Notes: generated by a model not told the origin, from the letters alone. Numbered from the stretch's first letter, positions 33,355 to 41,197 are shown. The stretch: 64,000 nucleotides of DNA from an uncultured Christensenella sp. (GCA_910586035.1 CAJUHT010000004.1:1-64000); one strand, 5' to 3'. A program made the numbers and translations.

Positions 33355-34461
33355 TTAATCTTCGAACAGCCATTTTCTTTGAATGTAAACTTTTTCGTAA
33401 TACTCGTACAGTTGCCTTGTAAGTTGAGAAATTGCGCGGAACTTCGGCGGAAGCATACTTACCTCGTACAGAGAGGAATCGTGATTGCTCGATTTTATTT
33501 TTTGCATACCGAAGAGTTGACAAAACTTTTTGCCGTTTAAAGTAACGGCGTCGGCAAGCATTCTCTTTATATATACTTCCTGCCTGCCGAAGTGCAAAAA
33601 TTTTTCGACGGCGGCGTTGAACAGGGAAAACAGCACGCCCGAATTCTGATAGTCGGGGTGAATTACTATCGAAGCGAAATACAAATTGTACGGATAAGGC
33701 ATATCGTAACTCAAAATCATCTCGGGCGACAGAGCCGTATCTATAAAATCGCCGTTTTTAATATCTTCGTAACACTCGTCGGTTATGGGAGCGATATTTA
33801 TGTACGCTAAAATTTTACCCGTAGCGTTGTCCTTAGCCATAACGTATATGTCGGGGTTGACGTCATACCACTCCTTGCAAAGAGATAGCTCGGCGCGGTA
33901 AATTTCTTCGTAGACGACTTTGTCAAGCTCCGAAGCGCTCTCTATATCGGCATAGGTTACCTGTTTGCCCGTAATAATCGTATATGTGGCGGTTTCGTTT
34001 TTATCCTCAGCCGTTTCACCGCCGTCGTTTACGCTTATCAAGTTGGAAACGTAGTCGAAAATTTTAGACAAATCTTGGGGGTACTCGAAATTCTGAACGT
34101 TGCGCAGCGTTCTGGGTAAATCGTTTGTGGAAATATTCTGCGTGAGCGTAAACAGCGCCGCATCCTTTTTTATTCCCGAGAGAAAATCGTTGTAGAAACT
34201 GTCCCACTCGTACCTGACCCACTGCGAAGACATATATTCCACGTTAGTGCCCACGACTATTAAAATTTTAGCTTGGTCGAGCGCGGCGTCTATATCCGCC
34301 TTGTACCGCGAACTGCCGATAATTTCCAACGACTTGGTGGAAAAGAAAACGGAATAACCTTTTTGGGTGAGTTGAGCGTATAAGTCCTTTGCAATTTCGT
34401 AGTCTTTGGTAAAATTCTTGTTTTCGTCCCTGCATTTAAAAGATATAAATATTTCGTTCAT
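33355..34461 (-). CDS. TIR domain - GNAT acetyltransferase fusion protein
   Basis: 368 residues from the ATG at 34461, chosen because GAAGGGGGAAG lies directly upstream; a 12-residue longer frame would include that site. Residues 1-140 are a TIR domain: EIFISFK, a KGYSVFFSTKSL segment and SSQWVRYEWDSF with Glu85 at the usual catalytic position. Residues ~165-340 resemble a GNAT N-acetyltransferase: ILAYINIAPI, then LYFASIVIHPDYQNSGVLFSLF with the acetyl-CoA loop YQNSGV (271-276). The combination is unusual. It lies beside a methyltransferase gene in an accessory island, so a defence role is likely but inferred. Confidence 0.8.
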   Translation of the reverse strand: MNEIFISFKCRDENKNFTKDYEIAKDLYAQLTQKGYSVFFSTKSLEIIGSSRYKADIDAALDQAKILIVVGTNVEYMSSQWVRYEWDSFYNDFLSGIKKDAALFTLTQNISTNDLPRTLRNVQNFEYPQDLSKIFDYVSNLISVNDGGETAEDKNETATYTIITGKQVTYADIESASELDKVVYEEIYRAELSLCKEWYDVNPDIYVMAKDNATGKILAYINIAPITDECYEDIKNGDFIDTALSPEMILSYDMPYPYNLYFASIVIHPDYQNSGVLFSLFNAAVEKFLHFGRQEVYIKRMLADAVTLNGKKFCQLFGMQKIKSSNHDSSLYEVSMLPPKFRAISQLTRQLYEYYEKVYIQRKWLFED

Positions 34462-34489
34462 ACTTCCCCCTTCGTAAAAACTTATAAAA

Positions 34490-34524
34490 TTACCCAACTA
34501 AACTTTTGCTGTTCAGTTGGGTAA
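34490..34524 (-). terminator. rpsB-tsf terminator
   Basis: TTACCCAACT / AGTTGGGTAA 10-bp stem on the minus strand, then TTTTATAAGTTTTT; the TIR-GNAT gene starts 29 nt later. Confidence 0.75.
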
Positions 34525-34555
34525 AACTTTTACTTTGACTATTTAATTTGTAAAA

Positions 34556-35461
34556 TCAGTTCTTTTTCATAGCTTCAACCTGCTTGGCAACTTCGTCCTG
34601 CAAGTTTTCCTGCTTCTTTTCGATGCCTTCGCCCATTTCCCAGCGGACAAAGCGCACGACCTTAAACTTTTTGCCTATAACCTGCTCTACCGTCTGCGTG
34701 TCGTCCTTTACGAACGCCTGCTTCAATAGGCAGTTTTCGGAATAGAACTTACCAATTTTACCCATAACGATTTTTTCCAAAATCTCCTTGGGCTTCTTGG
34801 CGTTCTTTTCGTCGTTCTGCATCTGAACGAGCATTATTTCCTTTTCCTTCTCGATTACGGAAGCGGGCACTTCCTCCTCGGTTACGTAAGAGGGCTTGCT
34901 TGCCGCAATCTGCAAAGCTACGTCGTGAAGGGTTTCTTCGCTGCCCGCAACAAAATCGGTTGCTTCAACCATAACGCCGACCTTGCCGCCCATATGGATA
35001 TACGTTTCAACCTTGCCTGCGGTTTCGTAAACTTCAAACCTGCGTATGGCAATTTTTTCGCCTATTACAGCCGTTGCCGAAGTTACGTAGTCCTTTACCG
35101 TTGCGCCGTCTAAGGGGCAGGAAAGAAGCGCGTCTACGTCAGCGGGCTTGTTTTCCGCAATTACCTTTGCAACCGCGTTTACAATGCCGTGGAACTTATC
35201 GCCCTTGGATACGAAGTCGCTTTCGCAGTTGATTTCCAAAAGCACGCCGACGCCGCACTTTTCGCATACGTAAGCGCCAACCGCGCCTTCCGCCGCAATA
35301 CGGCTTTCCTTTTTAACCGCCTTGGCAATGCCGCGCTCTCTCAAAAGCTCGGCAGCCTTTTCCATATCGCCGTCGGCGTCAATCAACGCCTTTTTGCAGT
35401 CCAACATACCGGCGCCGCTCTTATCTCTCAAAGTCATTACGTCTTTTGCCGTGAATGCCAT
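34556..35461 (-). CDS. tsf: Translation elongation factor Ts
   Basis: 301 residues from the ATG at 35461 (AAGGAG upstream); the frame stays open further upstream but without support. It exchanges GDP for GTP on EF-Tu. The N-terminal UBA-like region FTAKDVMTLRDKSGAGMLDCKKAL and the core motif CESDFVSKGDKF are diagnostic. It follows rpsB as usual. Confidence 0.96.
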   Translation of the reverse strand: MAFTAKDVMTLRDKSGAGMLDCKKALIDADGDMEKAAELLRERGIAKAVKKESRIAAEGAVGAYVCEKCGVGVLLEINCESDFVSKGDKFHGIVNAVAKVIAENKPADVDALLSCPLDGATVKDYVTSATAVIGEKIAIRRFEVYETAGKVETYIHMGGKVGVMVEATDFVAGSEETLHDVALQIAASKPSYVTEEEVPASVIEKEKEIMLVQMQNDEKNAKKPKEILEKIVMGKIGKFYSENCLLKQAFVKDDTQTVEQVIGKKFKVVRFVRWEMGEGIEKKQENLQDEVAKQVEAMKKN

Positions 35462-35554
35462 ATATATTATCTCCTTATTTAACTTGAAATTATGGGTCGC
35501 GCCGCGCAAAACCTACGTTTTGCTTGCTACGCTAATATTGTTTGATTTATGTTA

Positions 35555-36334
35555 TTATTCGGCTTTGGCAGCTTCCGCCTTTTCAACCACTTCTTCAATG
35601 GAAGTAGGCTCGGCAACCGCTTCGGGAACTTCCTCTTCAACCGAGTAAGCTTCGCCCTGATTAGCTTCTATTACGGCGTTTGCTATTACGCTTGCGATAA
35701 GTTTAACCGCGCGGATAGCGTCGTCGTTGCCGGGGATAACGTAGTCAATCAAATCGGGGTCGCAGTTGGTATCGGTGATAGCTACGATGGGAATGTTAAG
35801 CTTTCTTGCTTCGGCAACCGCAATGTCCTCGTTGTGGGGGTCTACCACGAACATAACTCCGGGCATTTTACCCATATCCTTTATGCCGCCGAGGTTGGTC
35901 TGCAACTTGAACATTTCCTCTTTAAGCTTGGCGACTTCCTTTTTGGGCAACAGCTCGAACTCGCCGTTTTCTTCCATCTTTTCAAGCTTAACCATTCTGT
36001 CGATACGCGAGCGGATAGTCTTGAAGTTGGTAAGCGTGCCGCCCAGCCAGCGCGAATTGATGTAGTACTGACCGCAACGCTCCGCCTCTTCCTTTATGGC
36101 GTCCTGCGCCTGCTTCTTGGTGCCGACAAAGAGAACGGACTTGCCTTCCTTTACGGTGTCGCATACGAATTTGTACGCTTCTTCAACCAAACCTACGGTA
36201 AGCTGCAAGTCGATAATGTGAATGTCGTTGCGCGCCGCATAGATGTATTTGCTCATCTTGGGGTTCCACTTTCTCGTCTGATGACCGAAGTGTACGCCCG
36301 CTTCGAGGAGCTGCTTCATAGTGATAACTGCCAT
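35555..36334 (-). CDS. rpsB: Ribosomal protein S2
   Basis: 259 residues. MKQLLEAGVHFGHQTRKWNPKM, FVGTKKQAQDAIKEEA and the PGNDDAIRAVKLIAS end motif are canonical. The acidic C-terminal tail (EEEVPEAVAEPTSIEE) is a common extension in Bacillota. It heads the rpsB-tsf transcript, with a ~175-nt leader from the promoter at 36517-36545. Confidence 0.97.
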   Translation of the reverse strand: MAVITMKQLLEAGVHFGHQTRKWNPKMSKYIYAARNDIHIIDLQLTVGLVEEAYKFVCDTVKEGKSVLFVGTKKQAQDAIKEEAERCGQYYINSRWLGGTLTNFKTIRSRIDRMVKLEKMEENGEFELLPKKEVAKLKEEMFKLQTNLGGIKDMGKMPGVMFVVDPHNEDIAVAEARKLNIPIVAITDTNCDPDLIDYVIPGNDDAIRAVKLIASVIANAVIEANQGEAYSVEEEVPEAVAEPTSIEEVVEKAEAAKAE

Positions 36335-36545
36335 ATTAAACCTCCGTTAAACCTCCCCGATGGCGTGTCTCCGTTGCCAAGCTTCTTAATTGCTTTGTAC
36401 AAAACAAACTAATTGCAAGTCAAACGCACACACAAAGGACTGTTAAGCGGAATTGAAAAGATTTTTCCGCCACGGGCAGTCCGCCTTACGGGTGTGAATT
36501 ATTTTATAGCTTTGATATTTTAGCAGAATTTTCCGCGTTTGTAAA
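36335..36545 (-). promoter_or_regulatory. rpsB promoter and ~175-nt leader
   Basis: TTTACA (36545-36540), 17 nt, TAAAAT (36522-36517). The leader contains complementary GGCGGACTG / CAGTCC-type segments and a double GGAGG near the start codon. It is long enough for r-protein autoregulation, but no known motif was recognised. Confidence 0.6.
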
Positions 36546-36572
36546 GCATAAATTAAGCAATTTACTTAAATT

Positions 36573-36842
36573 TTACTGCCAATACTCCTCCGTAATGCCG
36601 TTAAAGAAGTCGTACATATATTTCACGTTTTCAATTGCCGCGTCCATATCCTTTAACGACAGACGTACAAGAGCTTTACGCGCTTTGAATTGTTGACAAC
36701 AGTCGGTTTTATCTATTACTTTTTTTAATTGCGAGCATTTACCTTGATTTTCTTCCCAAAAGGTCCATACGCCCGCACGGTAGTAAAGCTTGAAAAAAGC
36801 GCAATTTTCGCAACACTTAATTTTCTTTTTCGCCCTTTTCAT
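36573..36842 (-). CDS. Small Cys-rich protein, paralogue 2
   Basis: 89 residues. Pattern KCCENCAFFKLYYRAG...GKCSQLKK...DCCQQF matches the neighbour's C-x2-C...YY..G...G-x-C...C spacing, so the two are tandem paralogues, probably zinc-binding. The C-terminus is helical (SLKDMDAAIENVKYMYDFF). Its start lies 26 nt inside the upstream gene with AGGAG before it, indicating translational coupling. Function unknown. Confidence 0.75.
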   Translation of the reverse strand: MKRAKKKIKCCENCAFFKLYYRAGVWTFWEENQGKCSQLKKVIDKTDCCQQFKARKALVRLSLKDMDAAIENVKYMYDFFNGITEEYWQ

Positions 36843-37119
36843 ATTGCTCCATCTCCTGCTGAATTTCTATAATCTGCTTAAATTCGGTAAGTTTTAAAAG
36901 CATTTCGGCAAGCGCTTTTTGCATTGCCTTAACGGTAAACCTGTTTCTGTAAGTTGAAAGTAATTGCCAATCGTTGCAACCGTCTTTATTGCCCGTAAAC
37001 TTTTCCTGCTTGCGGCAAAATCCCGTTTTGGTTTTTTCAAATTTCATCGAGCCTTTAACATAGTACGCTCTGTAATAATTGCAGGCAAAGCACTTCCCGC
37101 ACTTTTTTTCTTCTTCCAT
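36817..37119 (-). CDS. Small Cys-rich protein, paralogue 1
   Basis: 100 residues. KCGKCFACNYYRAYYVKG...GFCRKQEK...DGCNDW gives a four-cysteine site; the second half is a charged helix with coiled-coil character (MQKALAEMLLKLTEFKQIIEIQQEME). AAAGGAG precedes the ATG. It is transcribed divergently from an XRE regulator across three operator-like palindromes. Such short Cys4 proteins next to phage-like repressors recur in Clostridia, but no function is known to me. Confidence 0.78.
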   Translation of the reverse strand: MEEEKKCGKCFACNYYRAYYVKGSMKFEKTKTGFCRKQEKFTGNKDGCNDWQLLSTYRNRFTVKAMQKALAEMLLKLTEFKQIIEIQQEMEQYEKGEKEN

Positions 37120-37131
37120 TCGTGTTCTCCT

Positions 37132-37210
37132 TTACAGAAATATCTGTAAAAATATTATATTACATAAATTTCTGTAACGCAAATGAATTTAACATAAATT
37201 TTTGTAGAAT
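37132..37210. promoter_or_regulatory. Divergent promoters with three 18-bp operator-like palindromes
   Basis: Operator copies: TTACAGAAATATCTGTAA (37132-37149), TTACATAAATTTCTGTAA (37160-37177), TAACATAAATTTTTGTAG (37190-37207), spaced 28 and 30 bp. The minus promoter TTGCGT (37182-37177), 17 nt, TATAAT (37159-37154) has copy 2 filling its spacer and copy 1 at its start site. Copy 3 overlaps the plus -10 TAGAAT (37205-37210). This fits repression of both genes by the XRE protein. Confidence 0.75.
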
Positions 37211-37216
37211 AGAAAT

Positions 37217-37447
37217 ATGAAAAATTATGGAAACGCGTTGAAACATCAACGGGAATTAAACGGATATTCACAAAACGCGCTTGCAAAAGCCACAGGACTA
37301 AACCAACAAATGATTAGTTGGTGGGAAGCAGGCAAAGGTCTTCCAAATATTGATTTCTGCGTTATACTTGCAGATTTTTACAAAATAACGTTAGATGAGC
37401 TTGTCGGCAGAACTGAATACGATATAACCAAAAAAGAAGATAAATGA
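37217..37447 (+). CDS. XRE-family regulator
   Basis: 76 residues: MKNYGNALKHQRELNGYSQN, then LAKATGLNQQMISWWEAGKGLPNIDFCVILADFYKITLDELVG, a complete Cro/CI helix-turn-helix domain with the common LDELVGR end. The -10 box ends six nt before the ATG, so the message is probably leaderless. It most likely binds the three palindromes upstream and represses itself and the Cys-rich pair. Confidence 0.9.
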   Translation: MKNYGNALKHQRELNGYSQNALAKATGLNQQMISWWEAGKGLPNIDFCVILADFYKITLDELVGRTEYDITKKEDK

Positions 37448-37478
37448 ATTTTTAAATGATTTATACAATGCCCCTTGT

Positions 37479-37532
37479 CTTCCCCCTTAGTAAAGGGGGA
37501 AGATGTCTGCATTAGCAGACAGATGAGGGATG
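37479..37532. repeat. REP-like double-hairpin module A
   Basis: CTTCCCCCTT-AGTA-AAGGGGGAAG (37479-37502), then TGTCTGC-ATTA-GCAGACA (37504-37521), then GAGGGAT (37525-37531). The 37448-37798 interval holds no gene; it contains this and module B. Confidence 0.75.
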
Positions 37533-37624
37533 TGTATTTGCCACCTTATTTAAAATTTAATCATAAAGCAATTTCAACCGTTGCGTAACTTATAATTTGC
37601 TTTACATATTGTACAAATTACTTT

Positions 37625-37680
37625 ATCCCTCTCTCGTCGCCTATGGCGACACTCTCCCCCTTATTACGAAAGGGGGAAAG
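37625..37680. repeat. REP-like double-hairpin module B (inverted relative to A)
   Basis: ATCCCTC (37625-37631, complementary to GAGGGAT of module A), then GTCGCC-TAT-GGCGAC (37636-37650), then TCCCCCTT / AAGGGGGA (37655-37677). The two modules face each other over ~90 bp. Confidence 0.7.
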
Positions 37681-37759
37681 CAAGCGGCTGGTACGGTTAC
37701 CCTTGCCCTTCCTCTTATAAAAAAGTGCGGGGAAATATTTTTACCCCATTTAATTTTAT

Positions 37760-37788
37760 TTGCCGTAGCTTAATATTGGCTTTATAAT
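37760..37788 (+). promoter_or_regulatory. DUF559 gene promoter
   Basis: TTGCCG (37760-37765), 17 nt, TATAAT (37783-37788), ten nt before the ATG. Confidence 0.65.
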
Positions 37789-37798
37789 AAATACAAAT

Positions 37799-38152
37799 AT
37801 GGTTAAACTGCGAAACGAAAAGCTAAAAGAAAATTCGCGCAAATTACGCAAAGATATGACGGAAGAAGAGCGGAAACTGTGGCATTGCTTTTTAAAGACC
37901 TGCGAAATAAAATTTTACAGGCAAAGAGTTTTTGAAAACTACATAGCCGACTTTTACTGTCCGTCGGCACATTTAATAATAGAAGTAGACGGCAGTCAAC
38001 ACTTTGAAGACGAGGGCGCGGCAAAAGACGAAAAGCGCAACGCATATTTTTACAACTTGGGCATAACCGTATTGCGTTTCAGCAATTTACAAATCAAAAA
38101 AGAATTTCAAACGGTAAAAGAAACCGTTTACAGCTATATCGGTAAACAATAA
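37799..38152 (+). CDS. DUF559 endonuclease-domain protein
   Basis: 117 residues, the normal size of this Vsr-like PD-(D/E)XK family. RKDMTEEERKLWHCF, FYRQRVFENYIADFYCP and LIIEVDGSQHFE are signatures; Asp51, Glu62, Asp64 and Gln67-His68 are the expected catalytic residues. The biological role of stand-alone DUF559 proteins is not established. It lies next to paired hairpin repeats, a context I associate with repeat-rich Clostridia, and is followed by a terminator. Confidence 0.9.
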   Translation: MVKLRNEKLKENSRKLRKDMTEEERKLWHCFLKTCEIKFYRQRVFENYIADFYCPSAHLIIEVDGSQHFEDEGAAKDEKRNAYFYNLGITVLRFSNLQIKKEFQTVKETVYSYIGKQ

Positions 38153-38160
38153 TAAAAACG

Positions 38161-38187
38161 TAGGGCGCATTGCAAAAATGCGCCCTA
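38161..38187 (+). terminator. DUF559 gene terminator
   Basis: TAGGGCGCATT / AATGCGCCCTA 11-bp stem, then a loose AT tract. Confidence 0.65.
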
Positions 38188-38284
38188 TTAAACAAAAATT
38201 TTTAAATTAAGTAAGCGGTTTTAAAAGCAATGCCGCTATAAACACTATTCCGTTGCAACGACAGTTGCCGCAAGCTAAAAACAC

Positions 38285-38304
38285 GGCTAAATTTAATTTT
38301 AGCC
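38285..38304 (-). terminator. Terminator of DUF1292 gene
   Basis: Minus strand GGCTAAA-ATTAAA-TTTAGCC followed by GTGTTTTT. Confidence 0.6.
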
Positions 38305-38356
38305 CCACCGCTTTTAAAATTGCTCCCTTAATATACCTTAAACACGCAAATTTTAG

Positions 38357-38641
38357 TTACTCGGCGTCCTCTTCGTTCTGATAAAATTCAAACACTTCTT
38401 CCAAAAGCGCCTCGTCCTCTATCGGCTCTAAAACCTGCTCCTCTTCCTTATAGCGGAAAATGGCTACCTCGTCCTCGGCAACGGCGTCGTTGGGCTCGGC
38501 GGCAAGCAGTAAGGCGTACTTTTCGCCCTTGTACTCGGTTACGTCCAAAAGCCTGAACTTTATTATATTATCGTCGTCGTCGATAAGCTCTATTAAATCT
38601 TCCTCGGTTTCCTCTGCGGAAAGCTCCTTATTGTCTGCCAT
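38357..38641 (-). CDS. DUF1292-family protein
   Basis: 94 residues from the ATG at 38641 (AAAGGAG upstream). The acidic N-terminus leads to the family core LIELIDDDDNIIKFRLLDVTEYKGEKYALLLAAEP and ends IFRYKEE...FEFYQN. DUF1292 (YrzB) proteins are common in Bacillota and always lie beside ruvX, as here (4-nt gap). Function unknown. Confidence 0.92.
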   Translation of the reverse strand: MADNKELSAEETEEDLIELIDDDDNIIKFRLLDVTEYKGEKYALLLAAEPNDAVAEDEVAIFRYKEEEQVLEPIEDEALLEEVFEFYQNEEDAE

Positions 38642-38645
38642 ATCA

Positions 38646-39071
38646 TCATTCTCCTTTTTTGTTGATTTTCTGCAAATACCCGTCCAGAATATTGGCGGCG
38701 GCAAGCGCGTCTACATACTGCTTGCGCTTTTCCCTGCGCATCCCCTCGGAAATAAGCGTTTCGTGCGCCATAACGGTTGTAAAACGTTCGTCCTCGCAGA
38801 TTACCGGCACGGAAACCGCCTCTTTAAGCGCGGAAATAAACCGCTCCGTCTTTTGCGTTTGCAACGCCTCCGTTCCGTCGAAGTTTACGGGAAGCCCGCA
38901 CACTATCGCGGTTGCGCCCTTTTCCCTTGCCAATGCGGCGAGAGCGGCAATATCCTCTTTGAAATTTTTGCGGAAATACGTTTGAGAGGGAAGCGCGTAG
39001 GTATTAAACGGGTCGGAAACAGCCACGCCAATGCGCTTATCGCCTATATCGAACGCCACATACCTTTCCAC
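38646..39071 (-). CDS. ruvX: RuvX/YqgF family RNase H-fold nuclease
   Basis: 141 residues. The catalytic acidic residues are in FDIGDKRIGVAVSDP (Asp8), DERFTT and DALAAANILDGYL. The protein is annotated as a putative Holliday-junction resolvase; a role in 16S 5'-end or pre-tRNA processing is also described for the family. The downstream DUF1292 gene is the standard partner; alaS and udk, often nearby, are absent. Confidence 0.93.
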   Translation of the reverse strand: MERYVAFDIGDKRIGVAVSDPFNTYALPSQTYFRKNFKEDIAALAALAREKGATAIVCGLPVNFDGTEALQTQKTERFISALKEAVSVPVICEDERFTTVMAHETLISEGMRREKRKQYVDALAAANILDGYLQKINKKGE

Positions 39072-39184
39072 TGCAACACCCCGCCAAACTTTTACTTAAA
39101 TATTATATCATACCCTTTTTACATTTACAATCATAATAAGATAGATATTTATGGCATAAGCGGAAATAAAAACTTTTAAAAAGT

Positions 39185-39220
39185 ACACCCCGCGGAACGG
39201 CAAACCGTTCCGCGGGGTGT
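39185..39220. terminator. Bidirectional hairpin between ruvX and YtxH-like gene
   Basis: ACACCCCGCGGAACGG-CAAA-CCGTTCCGCGGGGTGT, 16-bp perfect stem flanked by T/A runs on both sides. Confidence 0.8.
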
Positions 39221-39247
39221 TTTTGCGTTTTGCGCCGCGTGCGGAAA

Positions 39248-39442
39248 TTACTCCGCGCCGTGGCACTCGCCGCCTTGCTCCGAGCAAGCCATATCGCCAA
39301 GCTTCTGGTCGATATACTGCTCCGCCTTCTTCATAACGTCTTCCTGATTCTTCTTTACAAGATTTCTCAGCTTGCAGTTATTTGCAACGAGCAACGCGCC
39401 GCCCGCCATACCTACGGCGAGACCGAAAATAAATTTTTCCAT
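39248..39442 (-). CDS. YtxH-like small membrane-anchored protein
   Basis: 64 residues. An N-terminal glycine-rich hydrophobic helix (FIFGLAVGMAGGALLVA) is followed by a charged amphipathic helix, the YtxH layout, and a Cys/Glu-containing end (CSEQGGECHGAE). AAAGGAG precedes the ATG. General stress or envelope association is typical of the family; here it is only inferred. Confidence 0.7.
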   Translation of the reverse strand: MEKFIFGLAVGMAGGALLVANNCKLRNLVKKNQEDVMKKAEQYIDQKLGDMACSEQGGECHGAE

Positions 39443-39501
39443 ATTTTCTCCTTTAAGAGCGTTTTTCCGCTCAATAAGAGTATGCGGCGGCGTTAAACTA
39501 T

Positions 39502-40101
39502 TTATGACTGTAAATTTTTTACTTGAAGTCTTAAAAGGAAATTTTCGTCCGTAAGCTTTTTAATTACGGCGGAAAGACGCTTGTTTTCCTCCTTCAAGCT
39601 GTTGTTGAGTTCGTCGTAAAGGTTGTTTATTTTATCCTCTATTGCCTTTCTGCCCGCGTCCGTTACGGTATAGCCCGCCTCGCGCATAAGCCTCTCTATT
39701 CTTTCGGGCTCCTTTGCCATAACGTTGCGGTACTTGTTCTGATAGCGGAGCATAAGCTTATCGTCCCCCTCCGCAAGATTTAAAACGGCGCGGCGTACGG
39801 ATATGCCTTTGCTCTTTTCCTTTAAAATCGCCTTTAAAATTTTGTCCGTTTCCTCGTCGGTGAAGGGGCGGATATCCTCCGCTTTGAGCTCCGTACCCGA
39901 AAGTATGGCTTTAACTTCTTCGTTGTCCGTGCTCTTTAAAAGCGCATAGTAGTAGTTGCGCACGCTTCCCTTAGCCCTGCCCGAATTTTTTGCGTACTCC
40001 TCGAAGATACGCGTAAGCGTTTTGCCCTGACCTTTCCCCTCGCAGACGTACTTTACAAGGCTTTGCGCCTCTTCCTTGGTGTAGCCGTTAATCTTTTCCA
40101 T
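39502..40101 (-). CDS. Unknown protein, Myb/RsfA-like N-terminus with coiled coil
   Basis: 199 residues. The first ~60 (YTKEEAQSLVKYVCEGKGQG...GRAKGSVRNYYYALLKS) resemble the small Myb-like DNA-binding region of RsfA-type proteins: an ordered trihelical motif with a basic third helix. The last ~45 residues form a coiled coil (LYDELNNSLKEENKRLSAVIKKLTDENFLL), suggesting a dimer. I expect a DNA-binding protein, but its targets are not visible. Confidence 0.7.
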   Translation of the reverse strand: MEKINGYTKEEAQSLVKYVCEGKGQGKTLTRIFEEYAKNSGRAKGSVRNYYYALLKSTDNEEVKAILSGTELKAEDIRPFTDEETDKILKAILKEKSKGISVRRAVLNLAEGDDKLMLRYQNKYRNVMAKEPERIERLMREAGYTVTDAGRKAIEDKINNLYDELNNSLKEENKRLSAVIKKLTDENFLLRLQVKNLQS

Positions 40102-40214
40102 AACGCCTCCTTGTTCATTAAATTACAGAAAGGTTATTGACATAAAATAATTGCATTATTCATTAGATAATTAAAAGACGCAATTTTGATTTAACGCAAA
40201 TTACAGAGGTTTAA

Positions 40215-41144
40215 ATGAGAGTATATTTTTTGTCCGAACGCCCCGCCGCGCTTAAACTCAACGGCGCATATATGGGGCTTATAGACAGTTTTGAAAAATT
40301 TGTGGAAATGGGCGAAGGGCAAAAGCTCCTTGCCGAAGCCGTGCCGGACGCGGAATATATGCCCGTCAATTTTTTTATAGACGAAAAATTTTTTTCCGCC
40401 CCGCCCGACTTTACGGAAGTGTACCTGACGGAGGGCGACGCCGTAATATATATTTCCCGCTATACAAGGCGCGACGGAGAAATAAAGGTTATAGCGCAAA
40501 CGCAATTTTGCGGAGGGCAGTATACTCTGTTTACAAACGGCGGGCGCGTCTATTTAAACTGCGAAAAGGACGGTTGCACGCTGTACCCCCTCTCCGCGGG
40601 CTTTGAAAACGCGACCTTGCGCGAGGACGCGGTTGGCGGGCGCCCCGTTTTGCTTGCGGAAGGCAAGGGCTGCCTTGCGGCGGTATCCGAAGAGGGTAAG
40701 CGCGTATTTTACAACCCCGCCGAAAGCTGGGAGTGCGGCGAAAAGCTTATTGTAAACGTTGCCTTTAACACCTGCGCCGACTGCCGCGGCGTTTGCACGT
40801 TCGGCTACGACGGAACGGCTATGCGCCTTGAAAAAAGCGTTACGAAAGAGAGCGTAGCCCCCGACGAACGCGTGTTGCACTTTGCCTTTTTCGAAAGCGT
40901 TTTAACGCGCGGAAATTTTGCAAAATACCTTGCCGACGACCTGAAAGTTATGGCTGACGAGTTGCCCGACTTTTTAGGCGGGTTTGTGGACGTAACACTG
41001 CCGTACAGCCGCTTTTACCAGAGGCACGGCGATTTGAGGGCGGCGGGGCTTGTTTATCCCGTTGCCGACAATCTATTTAAAGTTAAGTACTACGCCGTCG
41101 ACTTGACCGACGGAAAAATTTCGAACGTGTACGAAGTGGAATGA
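40215..41144 (+). CDS. Unknown protein (309 aa)
   Basis: Soluble, without signal peptide. The N-terminus MRVYFLSERPAALKLNGAYMGLIDSFEKFVEM resembles a small carbohydrate- or phosphate-binding beta module, a resemblance too weak to name. Mid-protein short beta strands predominate, with a CADCRG pair of cysteines at ~200. AGAGG lies 6 nt before the ATG. It is divergent from the RsfA-like gene; the function is unknown. Confidence 0.75.
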   Translation: MRVYFLSERPAALKLNGAYMGLIDSFEKFVEMGEGQKLLAEAVPDAEYMPVNFFIDEKFFSAPPDFTEVYLTEGDAVIYISRYTRRDGEIKVIAQTQFCGGQYTLFTNGGRVYLNCEKDGCTLYPLSAGFENATLREDAVGGRPVLLAEGKGCLAAVSEEGKRVFYNPAESWECGEKLIVNVAFNTCADCRGVCTFGYDGTAMRLEKSVTKESVAPDERVLHFAFFESVLTRGNFAKYLADDLKVMADELPDFLGGFVDVTLPYSRFYQRHGDLRAAGLVYPVADNLFKVKYYAVDLTDGKISNVYEVE

Positions 41145-41162
41145 CAGCCTCAAAAGCGCATA

Positions 41163-41191
41163 TTGACAAAATTTTACTTTTATAGTATAAT
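41163..41191 (+). promoter_or_regulatory. Consensus promoter of the DtxR-family gene
   Basis: TTGACA (41163-41168), 17 nt, TATAAT (41186-41191); the ATG follows after six bases. Confidence 0.85.
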
Positions 41192-41197
41192 CGCGTT

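Noticed and set aside
37132..37207. CRISPR-like direct repeats
   Set aside because: The three repeats are palindromic, spaced by ~10 bp with no unique spacers of regular length, and lie in a divergent promoter; they fit operators.
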